Part shown: positions 1-7,779 of the stretch, piece after piece | Numbering within the stretch: position 1 is the first letter of the stretch | Layout: every line of letters begins with the position of its first letter | Assembly (NCBI RefSeq): GCF_900098925.1 | Contig: NZ_LT622360.1 | Location: 387,136-451,135, forward strand | DNA from: Bacillus massiliglaciei | GTDB lineage: Bacteria; Bacillota; Bacilli; Bacillales; DSM-1321 | DNA: 64,000 bases | Direction: 5' to 3' | The notes under the pieces: generated by a model | The model's input: only the letters and a program-made list of their open reading frames with translations | The model's database searches: none | What the model was told of the DNA's origin: nothing | Made by a program: the position numbers and the translations under genes

Positions 1-1876
1 CCCGGCATGGGTGCAGTCTATAGGGTGAGAGTCCCGAACCATGAAGGCAGTAGTAATGGTTAGCTTAACGCAAGGGTGTCTGTGGTGACGCAGAATCTGA
101 AGGAAGCGAGCGGCAAACCTCCGGTCTGAGGAACACGAACTTCATATAAGGCTAGGTACCATTGGATGAGTTTGCACAACAAAACGAAGTCCTTACTGCC
201 GAAGGTGGTACAGAGTAAATGAAGCAGATAGATGGAGGGAAAGACTGTACTCTTACCCGGGGAGGTCTGATTGGAACGCCAAGTTCCCTTGGTAACCTAT
301 CCAGCGATGGACAGCTGAACAATCAGAAGTCAGCCGAGGTCATAGTACCATTCCAACTCGAGATGGAATGGGAAGGACTGAACTATTAGGAAGAACGAGA
401 ACTAGGCATATAATTCCTGTATAGAAGCAGACAATCCGAAAGGACTTACTTGAAGGAGGAAGTGGTGAATTCCACAGGGGACTTCATGAGGGTGGAGCAG
501 GAATAACATAATTAGATTTCTACGTTCACGTCGAAAGGAAATATCACATGTTAATGGATCTGATTCTGTCACGGGAAAACTTAATAGAAGCACTTAAACG
601 TGTGGAGAAGAACAAAGGGAGTCACGGCATAGATGGAATGTCCGTAAAATCCCTACGAAGACATCTCTATGAGAACTGGGAAACTCTTTGTGATTCATTA
701 AGGGAAGGTACCTATCAACCTAACCCAGTCCGTCGAGTCGAAATCCCGAAACCGAACGGTGGAGTAAGATTACTAGGAATACCTACCGTGACAGACCGGT
801 TCATTCAACAGGCTATCGCCCAAGTTCTAACCCCACTTCTTGACCCAACCTTCTCAGAACATAGTTATGGGTTTAGACCAAATAGAAGAGGTCATGATGC
901 GGTTCGTAAAGCAAGGGAATATATAAGTGAAGGTTATAGATGGGTGATTGACATGGACTTGGAGAAATTCTTTGATAGAGTCAATCATGATAAGTTAATG
1001 GGGATATTAGCAAGTAGAATCCAAGACCGGCTGGTCTTGAAACTTATACGGAAATATCTCCAAGCAGGAATTATGATGAATGGTGTAGTCTATGATGCAG
1101 AAGAAGGAACACCACAAGGAGGTCCACTGAGCCCCCTTCTTTCGAATATCCTTTTGGATAAACTTGATAAAGAGTTAGAAAGGAGAGGTCACAAGTTTGT
1201 CCGCTACGCCGATGATTGTAATATTTACATGAAATCGAAGAAAGCTGGAGAACGAGTGATGAACTCAATTACATGCTTTATTGAGCAGAAATTAAAGCTC
1301 AAAGTAAATAGAGAAAAGTCAGCAGTTGATCGCCCGTGGAAACGAAAGTTTCTTGGCTTTAGCTTTACGGTCAATAAGAAACCGAAGGTTCGAATAGCCA
1401 ATGAAAGTATTAAAAGGCTTAAGGCTAAAATACGGGAGTTAACCTCCCGTTCTAAACAAATTCCTATGGAAGTTAGAATCGAGAAACTAAATCAATATCT
1501 AACGGGATGGTGTGGATATTTTGCATTGGCTGATACACCAAGTAAATTTAAAGAATTTGATGAGTGGATTAGACGGAGACTCCGTATGCTTGAATGGAAA
1601 CAATGGAAGAAACCGAGGACAAGAGTAAGAAAACTCAAAGGTCTAGGTGTCCCTGACCAAAAGGCATATGAATGGGGAAACTCCAGAAAGAAATATTGGA
1701 GAATAGCCTGTAGTCCAATCTTACACAAAACCCTCAATAACTTGTATTGGAGTCACCGAGGGTTGAAAAGTTTATATAATCGATATGAATTTCTGCGTCA
1801 AACTTAATGGAACCGCCGTATACCGAACGGTACGTACGGTGGTGTGAGAGGTCGGGGGTTAATCACCCCCTCCTAC
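1..1876 (+). ncRNA. Group IIC self-splicing intron, 5' end just outside the window
   Basis: The first 450 bases closely match, from memory, the RNA of the Oceanobacillus iheyensis group IIC intron, including the segments GGGTGCAGTCTATAGGGTGA and GAACACGAACTTCATAT. That intron starts GTGTG before the CCCGGC seen at base 1, so only about five bases are missing. Domain V is at 1810-1844, with the two arms around CCGAACGG. Domain VI is at 1848-1876, a GGGGG/CCCCC hairpin ending CTCCTAC. The maturase ORF sits in domain IV. Class C introns usually insert just after a terminator hairpin, and the 3' exon here begins TCGA followed by seven T, which fits the U-tract of such a site. The 3' boundary is an inference from the family. 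Confidence 0.93.
548..1807 (+). CDS. ltrA: Group II intron reverse transcriptase/maturase
   Basis: 419-residue intron-encoded protein that helps fold the intron RNA and copies it into DNA during mobility. The reverse transcriptase domain occupies roughly residues 10-265: IPKPNGG and the LLGIPTVTDR block near 60, MDLEKFFDRVNHD near 145, GTPQGGPLSPLLSN near 188 and the catalytic YADD at 220-223. The maturase/thumb domain follows, with a YLTGWCGYF motif near 320 and a basic tail. There is no HNH endonuclease domain, as expected for class C introns, which target terminator DNA without second-strand cleavage. The reading frame is intact, so the element may be active. The next ATG, two codons downstream, cannot be excluded as the start. 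Confidence 0.93.
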   Translation: MLMDLILSRENLIEALKRVEKNKGSHGIDGMSVKSLRRHLYENWETLCDSLREGTYQPNPVRRVEIPKPNGGVRLLGIPTVTDRFIQQAIAQVLTPLLDPTFSEHSYGFRPNRRGHDAVRKAREYISEGYRWVIDMDLEKFFDRVNHDKLMGILASRIQDRLVLKLIRKYLQAGIMMNGVVYDAEEGTPQGGPLSPLLSNILLDKLDKELERRGHKFVRYADDCNIYMKSKKAGERVMNSITCFIEQKLKLKVNREKSAVDRPWKRKFLGFSFTVNKKPKVRIANESIKRLKAKIRELTSRSKQIPMEVRIEKLNQYLTGWCGYFALADTPSKFKEFDEWIRRRLRMLEWKQWKKPRTRVRKLKGLGVPDQKAYEWGNSRKKYWRIACSPILHKTLNNLYWSHRGLKSLYNRYEFLRQT

Positions 1877-1885
1877 TCGATTTTT

Positions 1886-1999
1886 TTATTTAGGGCTGTC
1901 GTTTTTATCCGGGTCTCTTTGTGCGCTGATATCTTTATCGTCCTTTTTCTTTTCCTTTTGTTCAACTGAATCGGATTTTTTGATTTCTTCTTTTTTCAT
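1886..1999 (-). CDS. Small charged protein, 37 aa, unknown function
   Basis: Short ORF starting MKKEEIKKSDSVEQKEK and ending RDPDKNDSPK. It is almost entirely Lys, Glu, Asp and Ser, without hydrophobic segments, so a soluble disordered peptide is likely. A strong ribosome site (AAGGAGGGA) lies eight bases before the ATG, which argues that it is translated. It lies 20 bases downstream of the ydaG-like gene on the same strand and is probably its operon partner, perhaps stress induced. Its stop is only ten bases from the 3' end of the group II intron, which lies in the opposite orientation. No family was recognised. Confidence 0.6.
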   Translation of the reverse strand: MKKEEIKKSDSVEQKEKKKDDKDISAQRDPDKNDSPK

Positions 2000-2019
2000 T
2001 TGAAATCCCTCCTTAAAAG

Positions 2020-2448
2020 TTATAGTTCAAGTTCCGCTGGCGTATTGCCGTTATTGTTCATTAGACGTATACTTTCGGGTTTGATTTGAAGAAATATATA
2101 ATCGGGATCTTCTGGACCCTCAAACCAAGGTTTGAAAGAATCACTCCAATATTTTTGTTTCAAATCTTGTGAATCATTGATTTTTGATGTGCCGGCAATT
2201 TCGACATATGAATCTTTCAAGCCTTCTCCGCTGTATCCTAAAAGGATATGAACGTGCGGGTTTTTTTCAATTTCATCCACTTTTTCAGTTTTCTTGCTGG
2301 TTGGAGTATATATAGTGAGACCGTCATCTTCATGTATGAAGGTCATGTACCGTGAATGAGGCTTATCGTTTTCAATTGTTGATAACACCCCGGTACGGCT
2401 TTCATTTAAGATTCCGAGTATCTTTTCCTTTAATTCCTGTTGGTCCAT
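2020..2448 (-). CDS. ydaG: YdaG-like general stress protein 26, FMN-binding split barrel
   Basis: 142-residue member of the pyridoxamine-phosphate-oxidase-like split-barrel family, close to Bacillus general stress protein 26. Family features visible are an N-terminal helix (QELKEKILGILNESRTGVLS), the strand pair around SRYMTFIHEDDGLTIYTPTS and the HILLGY strand. Homologues bind flavin and are induced by SigB, but the enzymatic substrate is unknown. A good ribosome site (AAGGAGG) precedes the ATG. It is followed by a 37-codon ORF in the same direction. No SigB promoter was identified with confidence in the 180 bases upstream. Confidence 0.85.
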   Translation of the reverse strand: MDQQELKEKILGILNESRTGVLSTIENDKPHSRYMTFIHEDDGLTIYTPTSKKTEKVDEIEKNPHVHILLGYSGEGLKDSYVEIAGTSKINDSQDLKQKYWSDSFKPWFEGPEDPDYIFLQIKPESIRLMNNNGNTPAELEL

Positions 2449-2630
2449 GTCGATTTCCTCCTTAATCCCTCATTGAATAGAAGCGGTGTCCACTATTACT
2501 GTTCCTCATTTGGATTGCACTTAAACACGGAAGCAAGAATATCAAAAATATATTTCTATAAAATCTATAAACAGTAAATATTGTCAGCCGGGAAAATTAA
2601 ATTAGAGAGGCAGTGATCTGTTTTGAGCCA

Positions 2631-2661
2631 TAAAAAGGCACCGAGAAGATCTCGGTGCCTG
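2631..2661 (-). terminator. Rho-independent terminator of yidC2
   Basis: Ten-base inverted repeat AGGCACCGAG/CTCGGTGCCT with a five-base loop. On the minus strand it is followed by a T-run. It lies 30 bases after the yidC2 stop codon. Confidence 0.85.
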
Positions 2662-2690
2662 TTATGCTTACCATTTAAGATAAGTCCTTA

Positions 2691-3470
2691 TTATCCTTTT
2701 TTTACAGGAGTTCCTGAAGATTCCTGAGTGACAACGGCTGTATCACGTTTGTACACTTTTTGCAAAATGATCGTTTGGATGATCAAGAATATACCGCTGG
2801 CCGACCAGTAAAGCGGCAGGGCAGCAGGAGCAGAAAAAGAAATAAACAAAATCATCAATGGAGACAGCAGACCCATGAATTTCATTTGTCCTTGCTGTTC
2901 CGCTGGCATTTGATTTAGTGAAAGTCTGAATTGGAAGTAATAAATCAAACCGGCAACCAATGCCATAATGATGTCTGCCTGACCAAGGCTGTACCATAGG
3001 AAATTATGTGTGGCAATTTCATGAGAACTTTTAATAGCGTAATAAAAACCCATTAAAATCGGCATCTGAATCAGCATAGGCAAGCAGCCCATATTTAAAG
3101 GGTTCACGCCATGCTTTTTATAGAGCTGAAACATTTCTTGCTGTAATTCAGCTTTTTTGGATGGATCCTGTGTCTGCTTAATTTTCTCCTGAATCACAGT
3201 CATTTCTGGTTTAAAGGCTTCCATTTTCTTTTTCATGGCTGCCTGATTTTTATACTGTTTAGCTGTTAACGGCATTAACACGAGTCTAATCATCAAGGTA
3301 GCCAAAATGATTCCCCATCCGTAATTCCCATGAAATAAATCCGCATTGAATTCAAGCAGCTGAATGAGCGGGGAAACAAAGTATCTATGGAAAAAGCCGT
3401 CGCCTCCCGTGTTTGCGGAACAACCTGACAATAAGACCGTTATGAATAGTAAACCTGCAATTTTTTTCAA
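2691..3470 (-). CDS. yidC2: YidC/OxaA membrane protein insertase, YidC2 (YqjG) type
   Basis: 259-residue insertase that places proteins into the membrane and helps fold them. It has a lipoprotein signal with lipobox LLSGC (Cys17), then the conserved YidC core of five membrane segments, with GWGIILATLMIRLVLMPLT and the NMGCLPMLIQMPILMGFYYAI segment. The start is a TTG seven bases after AGAGGAGG; a nearer ATG is out of frame. Bacillus carries two copies, SpoIIIJ and YqjG/YidC2. This one is assigned to the YidC2 type because it is preceded by a MifM-like ORF 27 bases upstream, whose end can pair with its ribosome site. The C-terminal tail is short and basic. Confidence 0.92.
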   Translation of the reverse strand: MKKIAGLLFITVLLSGCSANTGGDGFFHRYFVSPLIQLLEFNADLFHGNYGWGIILATLMIRLVLMPLTAKQYKNQAAMKKKMEAFKPEMTVIQEKIKQTQDPSKKAELQQEMFQLYKKHGVNPLNMGCLPMLIQMPILMGFYYAIKSSHEIATHNFLWYSLGQADIIMALVAGLIYYFQFRLSLNQMPAEQQGQMKFMGLLSPLMILFISFSAPAALPLYWSASGIFLIIQTIILQKVYKRDTAVVTQESSGTPVKKG

Positions 3471-3471
3471 T

Positions 3472-3518
3472 CCATTTCCTCCTCTTAATTGTTATGTTTA
3501 ATGAGTGAGAAGGAAAGG
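3472..3518 (-). promoter_or_regulatory. Hairpin covering the yidC2 ribosome site, MifM-type translational switch
   Basis: On the minus strand, CCTTTCCTTCTC (3507-3518, inside the last codons of the upstream ORF) can pair with GAGGAGGAAATGG (3472-3484), which is the yidC2 Shine-Dalgarno region. The pairing is about 12 base pairs with one bulged U and one G-U pair, and the loop holds the upstream stop codon. This is the arrangement known for B. subtilis mifM-yidC2, where a ribosome stalled on MifM opens the hairpin and frees the ribosome site. The pairing is read from the sequence; the switching is inferred. Confidence 0.8.
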
Positions 3519-3785
3519 GATATCGTCAGGATCTCCCGGCGTCTGCTTGATACGGAACAAGGTAAAGAAACGCTGCATTCCGCGTCGGTCAAAGACATGA
3601 CGTGAGACAGGCTGATGTCCTGACAATTTTCCTGCCAGATTTTCAACATTATTTTCTTTAAAAGCATTATTTTGCCCGGAAACAAAAAAGAAGGCAGCCA
3701 GGGGAAAGACCATGGATAACAAATAGGCAGCCATCAGAGCTTGCCGGATGGCCTGGTAATCTAATTCGATTAATATTTCCAACAT
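3498..3785 (-). CDS. mifM: MifM-like translation arrest peptide, sensor of membrane insertion
   Basis: 95 residues, to my recollection the same length as B. subtilis MifM. Residues 17-37 (ALMAAYLLSMVFPLAAFFFV) form one membrane segment. The C-terminal part is cytosolic and carries LFRIKQTPGDPDD at residues 76-88, which aligns with the B. subtilis arrest segment VFRMNSPVNDEED almost position for position. In B. subtilis MifM is a substrate of the insertase: when insertion fails, its translation stalls in this acidic stretch and switches on yidC2. Gene order, spacing (27 bases) and the downstream hairpin all match. The identification is by pattern and context, as the rest of the sequence is poorly conserved. 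Confidence 0.82.
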   Translation of the reverse strand: MLEILIELDYQAIRQALMAAYLLSMVFPLAAFFFVSGQNNAFKENNVENLAGKLSGHQPVSRHVFDRRGMQRFFTLFRIKQTPGDPDDIPFLLTH

Positions 3786-3988
3786 GAATTTGCCCCATTT
3801 TTATTGTAATTTTGAAATTCTAAATAAAAAGAGTGATGTTTATTAAAATGATATTATACACTATATCAAATTTTGGACAAAAACAGGAAAGATTTTTTAC
3901 TTATAAAAAAAAATTAAGCAAAGGGATTGGAAAGTAATGGATTATAATAGGAAGTGAAGTAAGAAATGGGGATAGGGTGAAGAAGTTG
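3786..3988. other. AT-rich divergent promoter region between mifM-like gene and maa
   Basis: Contains no ORF of note. It is rich in A/T with several TATAAT-like strings (for example near 3855 and 3945) on both strands, so it probably holds the outward promoters of the mifM-like/yidC2 unit and of maa. I could not fix either promoter. Confidence 0.5.
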
Positions 3989-4548
3989 ATGAAAAATGAA
4001 AAGGAAAAAATGTTAAATGGAGAACTTTATCATGCAGCTGACCTACAATTACAGAAGATAGGATGAATGCAAGAAAATTAACCAGATTATTCAATGAGTC
4101 GCCGGAAACCAAAGAACAGGAACGAACTGCATTATTGAAAAGACTGTTTGGCTTTACTGGCGAAAACTTATACATAGAACCGTCCTTTCGCTGTGATTAT
4201 GGCTATAATATCCATGTTGGTGAAAATTTCTTTGCCAATTTTGACTGTGTCTTTCTGGATGTATGCGAAATTCGTATTGGTGACAACTGTTTTTTTGCAC
4301 CAGGTGTGCACAGTTATACAGCGACTCACCCTATAAATGCAGCGGAAAGAAATACAGGAGCAGAATACGGCATTCCGGTCATAATAGGCGATAATGTCTG
4401 GATTGGCGGGAGAGCCATTATTAATCTTGGAGTCAAAATTGGTCATAATGCGGTGATTGCTTCCGGAGCCGTCGTAACCAAGGATGTCCCTGATCATGTG
4501 GCTGTCGGGGGAAATCCTGCGAAAATCATCAAAGAAATCGAGGAATAG
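3989..4548 (+). pseudogene. maa: Maltose O-acetyltransferase, frameshifted after codon 23
   Basis: Hexapeptide-repeat acetyltransferase that transfers acetyl from acetyl-CoA to maltose and other sugars. The normal protein is about 185 residues. The ATG at 3989 opens [20 protein letters not shown], the expected N-terminus, but one base is missing near 4054-4056 (CAGAAGATAGG where CAGAAAGATAGG would keep frame). That frame stops at once. The rest, from 4063, is intact: FIEP-like [18 protein letters not shown], the catalytic His in TATHP and the C-terminal [11 protein letters not shown]. The single loss in an A-run could be a sequencing error. Alternatively, translation could begin at the ATG at 4063, giving 161 residues lacking part of the N-terminal domain. 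Confidence 0.8.
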
Positions 4549-4562
4549 AAAAATAAAAGTGA

Positions 4563-4588
4563 AAAGGGCGGCTGCTGTGCCGCCCTTT
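4563..4588. terminator. Bidirectional terminator between maa and ohr
   Basis: AAAGGGCGG/CCGCCCTTT inverted repeat between the convergent maa and ohr genes; A-run upstream and T-run within the arm on either strand. Confidence 0.75.
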
Positions 4589-4629
4589 GGTTGACTTTAT
4601 GTCCAAAATGGATGAATCTGCACAAACTT

Positions 4630-5046
4630 TTATACTACGTGCAGGGTCACATCAATATTACCGCGGGTTGCTTTTGAATAGGGGCAGGTTTGATGTGCCT
4701 GCTGTACATACTTTTCAGCTTCCTCCCGGCTTAATTCAGGTATAGATATTTCGAGCTCTACTCCAAGCATGAGTCCGTCATTCTGCAGATCTTTCCCAAT
4801 TGAAACATTTGCAGTTACTTCAGTATTTGCTTTAACTTTGGCTTTTTGGAGGGTAAGATTTAGTGCCCCGTCAAAGCACGCCGCAAAACCTGCTGCAAAT
4901 AATTGTTCAGGATTGGTGGCTTTTTCGCCAGAACCGCCTAATGCTTTCGGCATTCTTACATCAAAGTCGATTAATCCATCTTCAGATTTTACATGTCCTT
5001 CACGTCCGCCGCTGGCTTTTACTTTTCCTGTATATAATGCTTCCAT
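4630..5046 (-). CDS. ohr: Organic hydroperoxide resistance protein, OsmC/Ohr family
   Basis: 138-residue thiol peroxidase that reduces organic hydroperoxides. Redox cysteines are visible at residues 57 (FAACFDG) and 121 (TCPYSKATRG), and the family signature NPEQLFAAGFAACF is complete. I place the start at MEALYTGK because AAAGGAG lies nine bases ahead and other Ohr proteins start here; a longer frame upstream is open for 20 more codons but lacks a better ribosome site. The alternative ATG two codons earlier is possible. No ohrR-type regulator lies nearby. It ends at a terminator shared with maa. Confidence 0.92.
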   Translation of the reverse strand: MEALYTGKVKASGGREGHVKSEDGLIDFDVRMPKALGGSGEKATNPEQLFAAGFAACFDGALNLTLQKAKVKANTEVTANVSIGKDLQNDGLMLGVELEISIPELSREEAEKYVQQAHQTCPYSKATRGNIDVTLHVV

Positions 5047-5210
5047 CTTCATCAGCTCCTTTGTCACGATATAATTCTGATTCCCTTTTTTTACGTAATT
5101 AAACAAGCTGCCGAGTTAATATTTAAAATATTCATTTTTGCATGAGTATGATAAAGACTCTCCCGTTTAAGCAGTAAAAAGATTTTTTTGGCTGGGTATG
5201 AATGAGAACG

Positions 5211-5243
5211 CAAAAAGGACTGCCGAATTTACCGGCAGCCTTT
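5211..5243 (-). terminator. Terminator of the cold-shock gene
   Basis: On the minus strand AAGGCTGCCG pairs with CGGCAGTCCTT, with one bulged T, followed by a run of five T. It lies 27 bases after the csp stop. Confidence 0.8.
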
Positions 5244-5269
5244 TCACAATGTACTAATCCATACATTTT

Positions 5270-5473
5270 TTATAGTTTTACTACATTTTTAGCTTGAGGT
5301 CCGCGATTGCCTTCTTCGATTTCAAATTCAACATCTTGGCCTTCATCAAGAGTTTTGAAACCTTCTCCTTGAATAGCTGAAAAATGAACAAATACGTCAT
5401 TTTCTCCTGGTACTTCAATAAAACCAAAGCCTTTTTCACTGTTAAACCATTTTACTTTACCTGTAACTGTCAT
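5270..5473 (-). CDS. csp: Cold-shock protein, CspA/CspB family
   Basis: 67-residue single OB-fold protein that binds single-stranded RNA and acts as an RNA chaperone. Both RNP motifs are present: KGFGFI (residues 14-19) and VFVHFSAI (residues 27-34). Length and sequence are typical of Bacillus CspB/CspC/CspD, which cannot be told apart safely here. A ribosome site AGGAGG precedes the ATG by seven bases. It is preceded by a roughly 130-base leader containing a strong hairpin, as usual for this family. Confidence 0.95.
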   Translation of the reverse strand: MTVTGKVKWFNSEKGFGFIEVPGENDVFVHFSAIQGEGFKTLDEGQDVEFEIEEGNRGPQAKNVVKL

Positions 5474-5638
5474 TCAATGAATCCTCCTAAAAAATAAAAA
5501 AAGATTAATGGTGAATGTTCAGGGATATGAATATTCACACATTAGCAACCATCTTAATGGATAAGGTAGTTGCTAATATGCGAATTTTTCTGATAGTTCC
5601 TATATAAAAATTATATAGCAGACCTTTTGAAATCTCAA
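5474..5638 (-). promoter_or_regulatory. csp promoter and structured cold-shock leader
   Basis: On the minus strand there is a -35 TTGAGA (5633-5638) and a -10 TATAAT (5610-5615) with a 17-base spacer. Transcription would start near 5603, giving a leader of about 130 bases. The leader holds an inverted repeat TTAGCAAC/GTTGCTAA (5542-5576) with a further inner CTTA/TAAG pairing, and ends in a U-rich stretch before the ribosome site. Long structured leaders control cold-induced translation of csp genes in other bacteria; that role is inferred here. Confidence 0.7.
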
Positions 5639-5854
5639 TATAGAAACAGTGGGCATATCCGCTTATTTCCATATGCTTGCCGATTATATAGAATTTATTC
5701 ATCTTTCATTTATTTCTCGTATACCCTTAATTTTGTTTTGGTAAACTAAAAGGACAGCAAATTTCTTTTTGTTTTGGACATGCAGGCTGGATGTTTTTTG
5801 GTTCTTTTATACGGGTAAAGAGAACTAGCTGATTTTAAAAGGAGTGCACAATAA

Positions 5855-5947
5855 ATGAGAACATTAATGAAGAGGGCGCTCGTATTTGCAGCACCCATCA
5901 TATTCAGGGAAATAAAAAAAAGAATAAGCAAAAAGAAAGGGCGCTGA
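5855..5947 (+). CDS. Small basic protein, 30 aa, unknown function
   Basis: ORF starting MRTLMKRALVFAAPIIF and ending in a strongly basic tail (REIKKRISKKKGR). A short hydrophobic stretch at residues 8-17 followed by eight basic residues suggests a membrane-associated peptide. The ribosome site AAAAGGAG lies ten bases before the ATG, and a terminator overlaps the stop codon, so this looks like an independent transcription unit. A possible -35/-10 lies in the AT-rich 100 bases upstream. No family recognised; a toxin-like or membrane-regulatory peptide is possible but unsupported. Confidence 0.6.
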   Translation: MRTLMKRALVFAAPIIFREIKKRISKKKGR

Positions 5948-5962
5948 TGCGTCTTTTTTTAT
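5936..5962 (+). terminator. Terminator of the 30-codon ORF
   Basis: AAAGGGCGC, loop TGAT, GCGTCTTT followed by seven T. The stem overlaps the last codons of the small ORF. Confidence 0.75.
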
Positions 5963-6167
5963 TGCGCTTTTCTTGAATTCCTCTGTTTGCTTTCTATACA
6001 TTCGATTTCATATCATGGTAAAATAGATTAGTTAAAAAGATGAAGTGCTCAGCAAGCAGTTAAGGAATCTTATCTCATTTTGAAAAAGGGGACTCCAATG
6101 TAAACAAGGGCTGAACTTTATATATTTATAAGCAACCAGAAAATTTTTAAAACGAAAGGAACGTATT

Positions 6168-7742
6168 ATGAGCAACCTTAAAGAAGAGGTCCAGTCTAGA
6201 CGGACCTTTGCCATTATCTCTCACCCGGATGCGGGGAAAACGACTTTAACGGAAAAGCTGCTGCTTTTTGGGGGCGCTATTCGGGATGCGGGTACAGTAA
6301 AAGCCCGGAAAACAGGAAAATACGCAACAAGTGACTGGATGGAAATCGAGAAGCAGCGGGGAATTTCTGTTACCTCTTCCGTTATGCAATTTGATTATGA
6401 AGACTTTCGGGTAAACATTTTAGATACACCGGGTCACCAGGATTTCAGTGAAGATACATACAGAACCCTGATGGCAGTGGATAGTGCGGTCATGATTGTC
6501 GATTCAGCAAAAGGAATCGAAGATCAAACCGTAAAATTATTCAAGGTCTGCAGGATGCGGGGAATTCCTATTTTCACATTTATTAATAAGCTGGACCGAC
6601 AGGGGAAAGCACCGCTGGACCTGCTTGCCGAGTTGGAAGAAGTCCTTGGGATTGAGACGTATCCAATGAATTGGCCAATCGGGATGGGGAAAGACTTTAT
6701 CGGAATATATGACCGTTTCAACAACCGGATTGAACAATTCAAAACAGAGGGCGACGAACGTTTTCTTGCTCTGAATGATGAAGGAGAACTTGATGGAGGA
6801 CATGAGCTGAAGGAATCCTCTTTATATGAGCAAACAATGGAAGAAATTCTTCTTTTATCTGAAGCGGGAAATCCTTTTTCTGAGGAAAAAATTGCATCCG
6901 GCCAGTTAAGTCCGGTATTTTTCGGCAGTGCGCTGACAGCATTTGGTGTACAGACCTTTTTGGATGCTTATCTGCAATTTGCACCAGCTCCGCAGCCAAG
7001 AACCTCTACAAGCGGAGAAGTTGATCCGGAATCAAAGGATTTTTCCGGTTTTATTTTCAAAATCCAGGCTAACATGAACCCTAAACATAGAGACCGAATT
7101 GCGTTTTTACGTATTTGTTCCGGTAAATTTGAGCGGGGAATGAGCGTTAACTTGAGCAGGACCGGTAAGCCTATCAATCTGTCTTCCTCTACTCAATTCA
7201 TGGCAGATGACCGAAATACAGTGAATGAGGCTGTAAGCGGAGATATTATCGGTCTTTATGATACTGGTAATTATCAAATTGGTGATACGATCACAACGAG
7301 CAAAGATATGTATCAATTTGAAAGGCTTCCTCAATTCACACCTGAATTGTTCGTAAGAGTAACGGCGAAGAACGTAATGAAGCAGAAGCATTTCCATAAA
7401 GGAATTAATCAGTTGGTCCAAGAAGGAGCCATCCAGCTTTTCAAAACCATAAGGATGGAAGAATATCTTCTCGGCGCAGTTGGGCAGCTTCAATTTGAAG
7501 TGTTCGAGCATAGAATGAGAAATGAATACAACGTTGAAGTAATCATGGAAAGGATGGGAGGCAAATTAACACGATGGGCGGCCGATGAAAAGGTTGACGA
7601 AAACCTTCACAGTTCCCGCAGCATCTTGGTTAAAGACCGGTATGATAAGTATGCTTTCCTCTTTGAAAATGAATTTGCTTTACGTTGGTTCCAAGATAAG
7701 AATCCGGATGTAGAATTGTATAATCCTATGGATATTAAATAA
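6168..7742 (+). CDS. prfC: Peptide chain release factor 3 (RF3)
   Basis: 524-residue GTPase that removes RF1/RF2 from the ribosome after termination. The G domain motifs are clear: G1 [10 protein letters not shown] (residues 18-27), G3 DTPGHQDF near 88, and G4 NKLD near 142. The RF3 family C-terminal domains follow, with length normal for RF3. It is monocistronic: a ribosome site AAAGGA precedes the ATG and a strong terminator follows the stop. RF3 is patchily distributed in Bacillaceae. Confidence 0.97.
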   Translation: MSNLKEEVQSRRTFAIISHPDAGKTTLTEKLLLFGGAIRDAGTVKARKTGKYATSDWMEIEKQRGISVTSSVMQFDYEDFRVNILDTPGHQDFSEDTYRTLMAVDSAVMIVDSAKGIEDQTVKLFKVCRMRGIPIFTFINKLDRQGKAPLDLLAELEEVLGIETYPMNWPIGMGKDFIGIYDRFNNRIEQFKTEGDERFLALNDEGELDGGHELKESSLYEQTMEEILLLSEAGNPFSEEKIASGQLSPVFFGSALTAFGVQTFLDAYLQFAPAPQPRTSTSGEVDPESKDFSGFIFKIQANMNPKHRDRIAFLRICSGKFERGMSVNLSRTGKPINLSSSTQFMADDRNTVNEAVSGDIIGLYDTGNYQIGDTITTSKDMYQFERLPQFTPELFVRVTAKNVMKQKHFHKGINQLVQEGAIQLFKTIRMEEYLLGAVGQLQFEVFEHRMRNEYNVEVIMERMGGKLTRWAADEKVDENLHSSRSILVKDRYDKYAFLFENEFALRWFQDKNPDVELYNPMDIK

Positions 7743-7746
7743 GGGA

Positions 7747-7779
7747 AAGGATCCGCATGCATGCATGTGGATCCTTTTT
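7747..7779. terminator. Bidirectional terminator between prfC and yqjF-like gene
   Basis: AAAGGATCC...GGATCCTTTT inverted repeat with inner GCATGCATGC palindrome; T-run on the plus strand. It touches the stop codon of the convergent gene. Confidence 0.85.

Noticed and set aside
4168-4497. 109-codon minus-strand ORF inside maa
   Set aside because: Shadow of the maa coding frame; maa is supported by strong family similarity.
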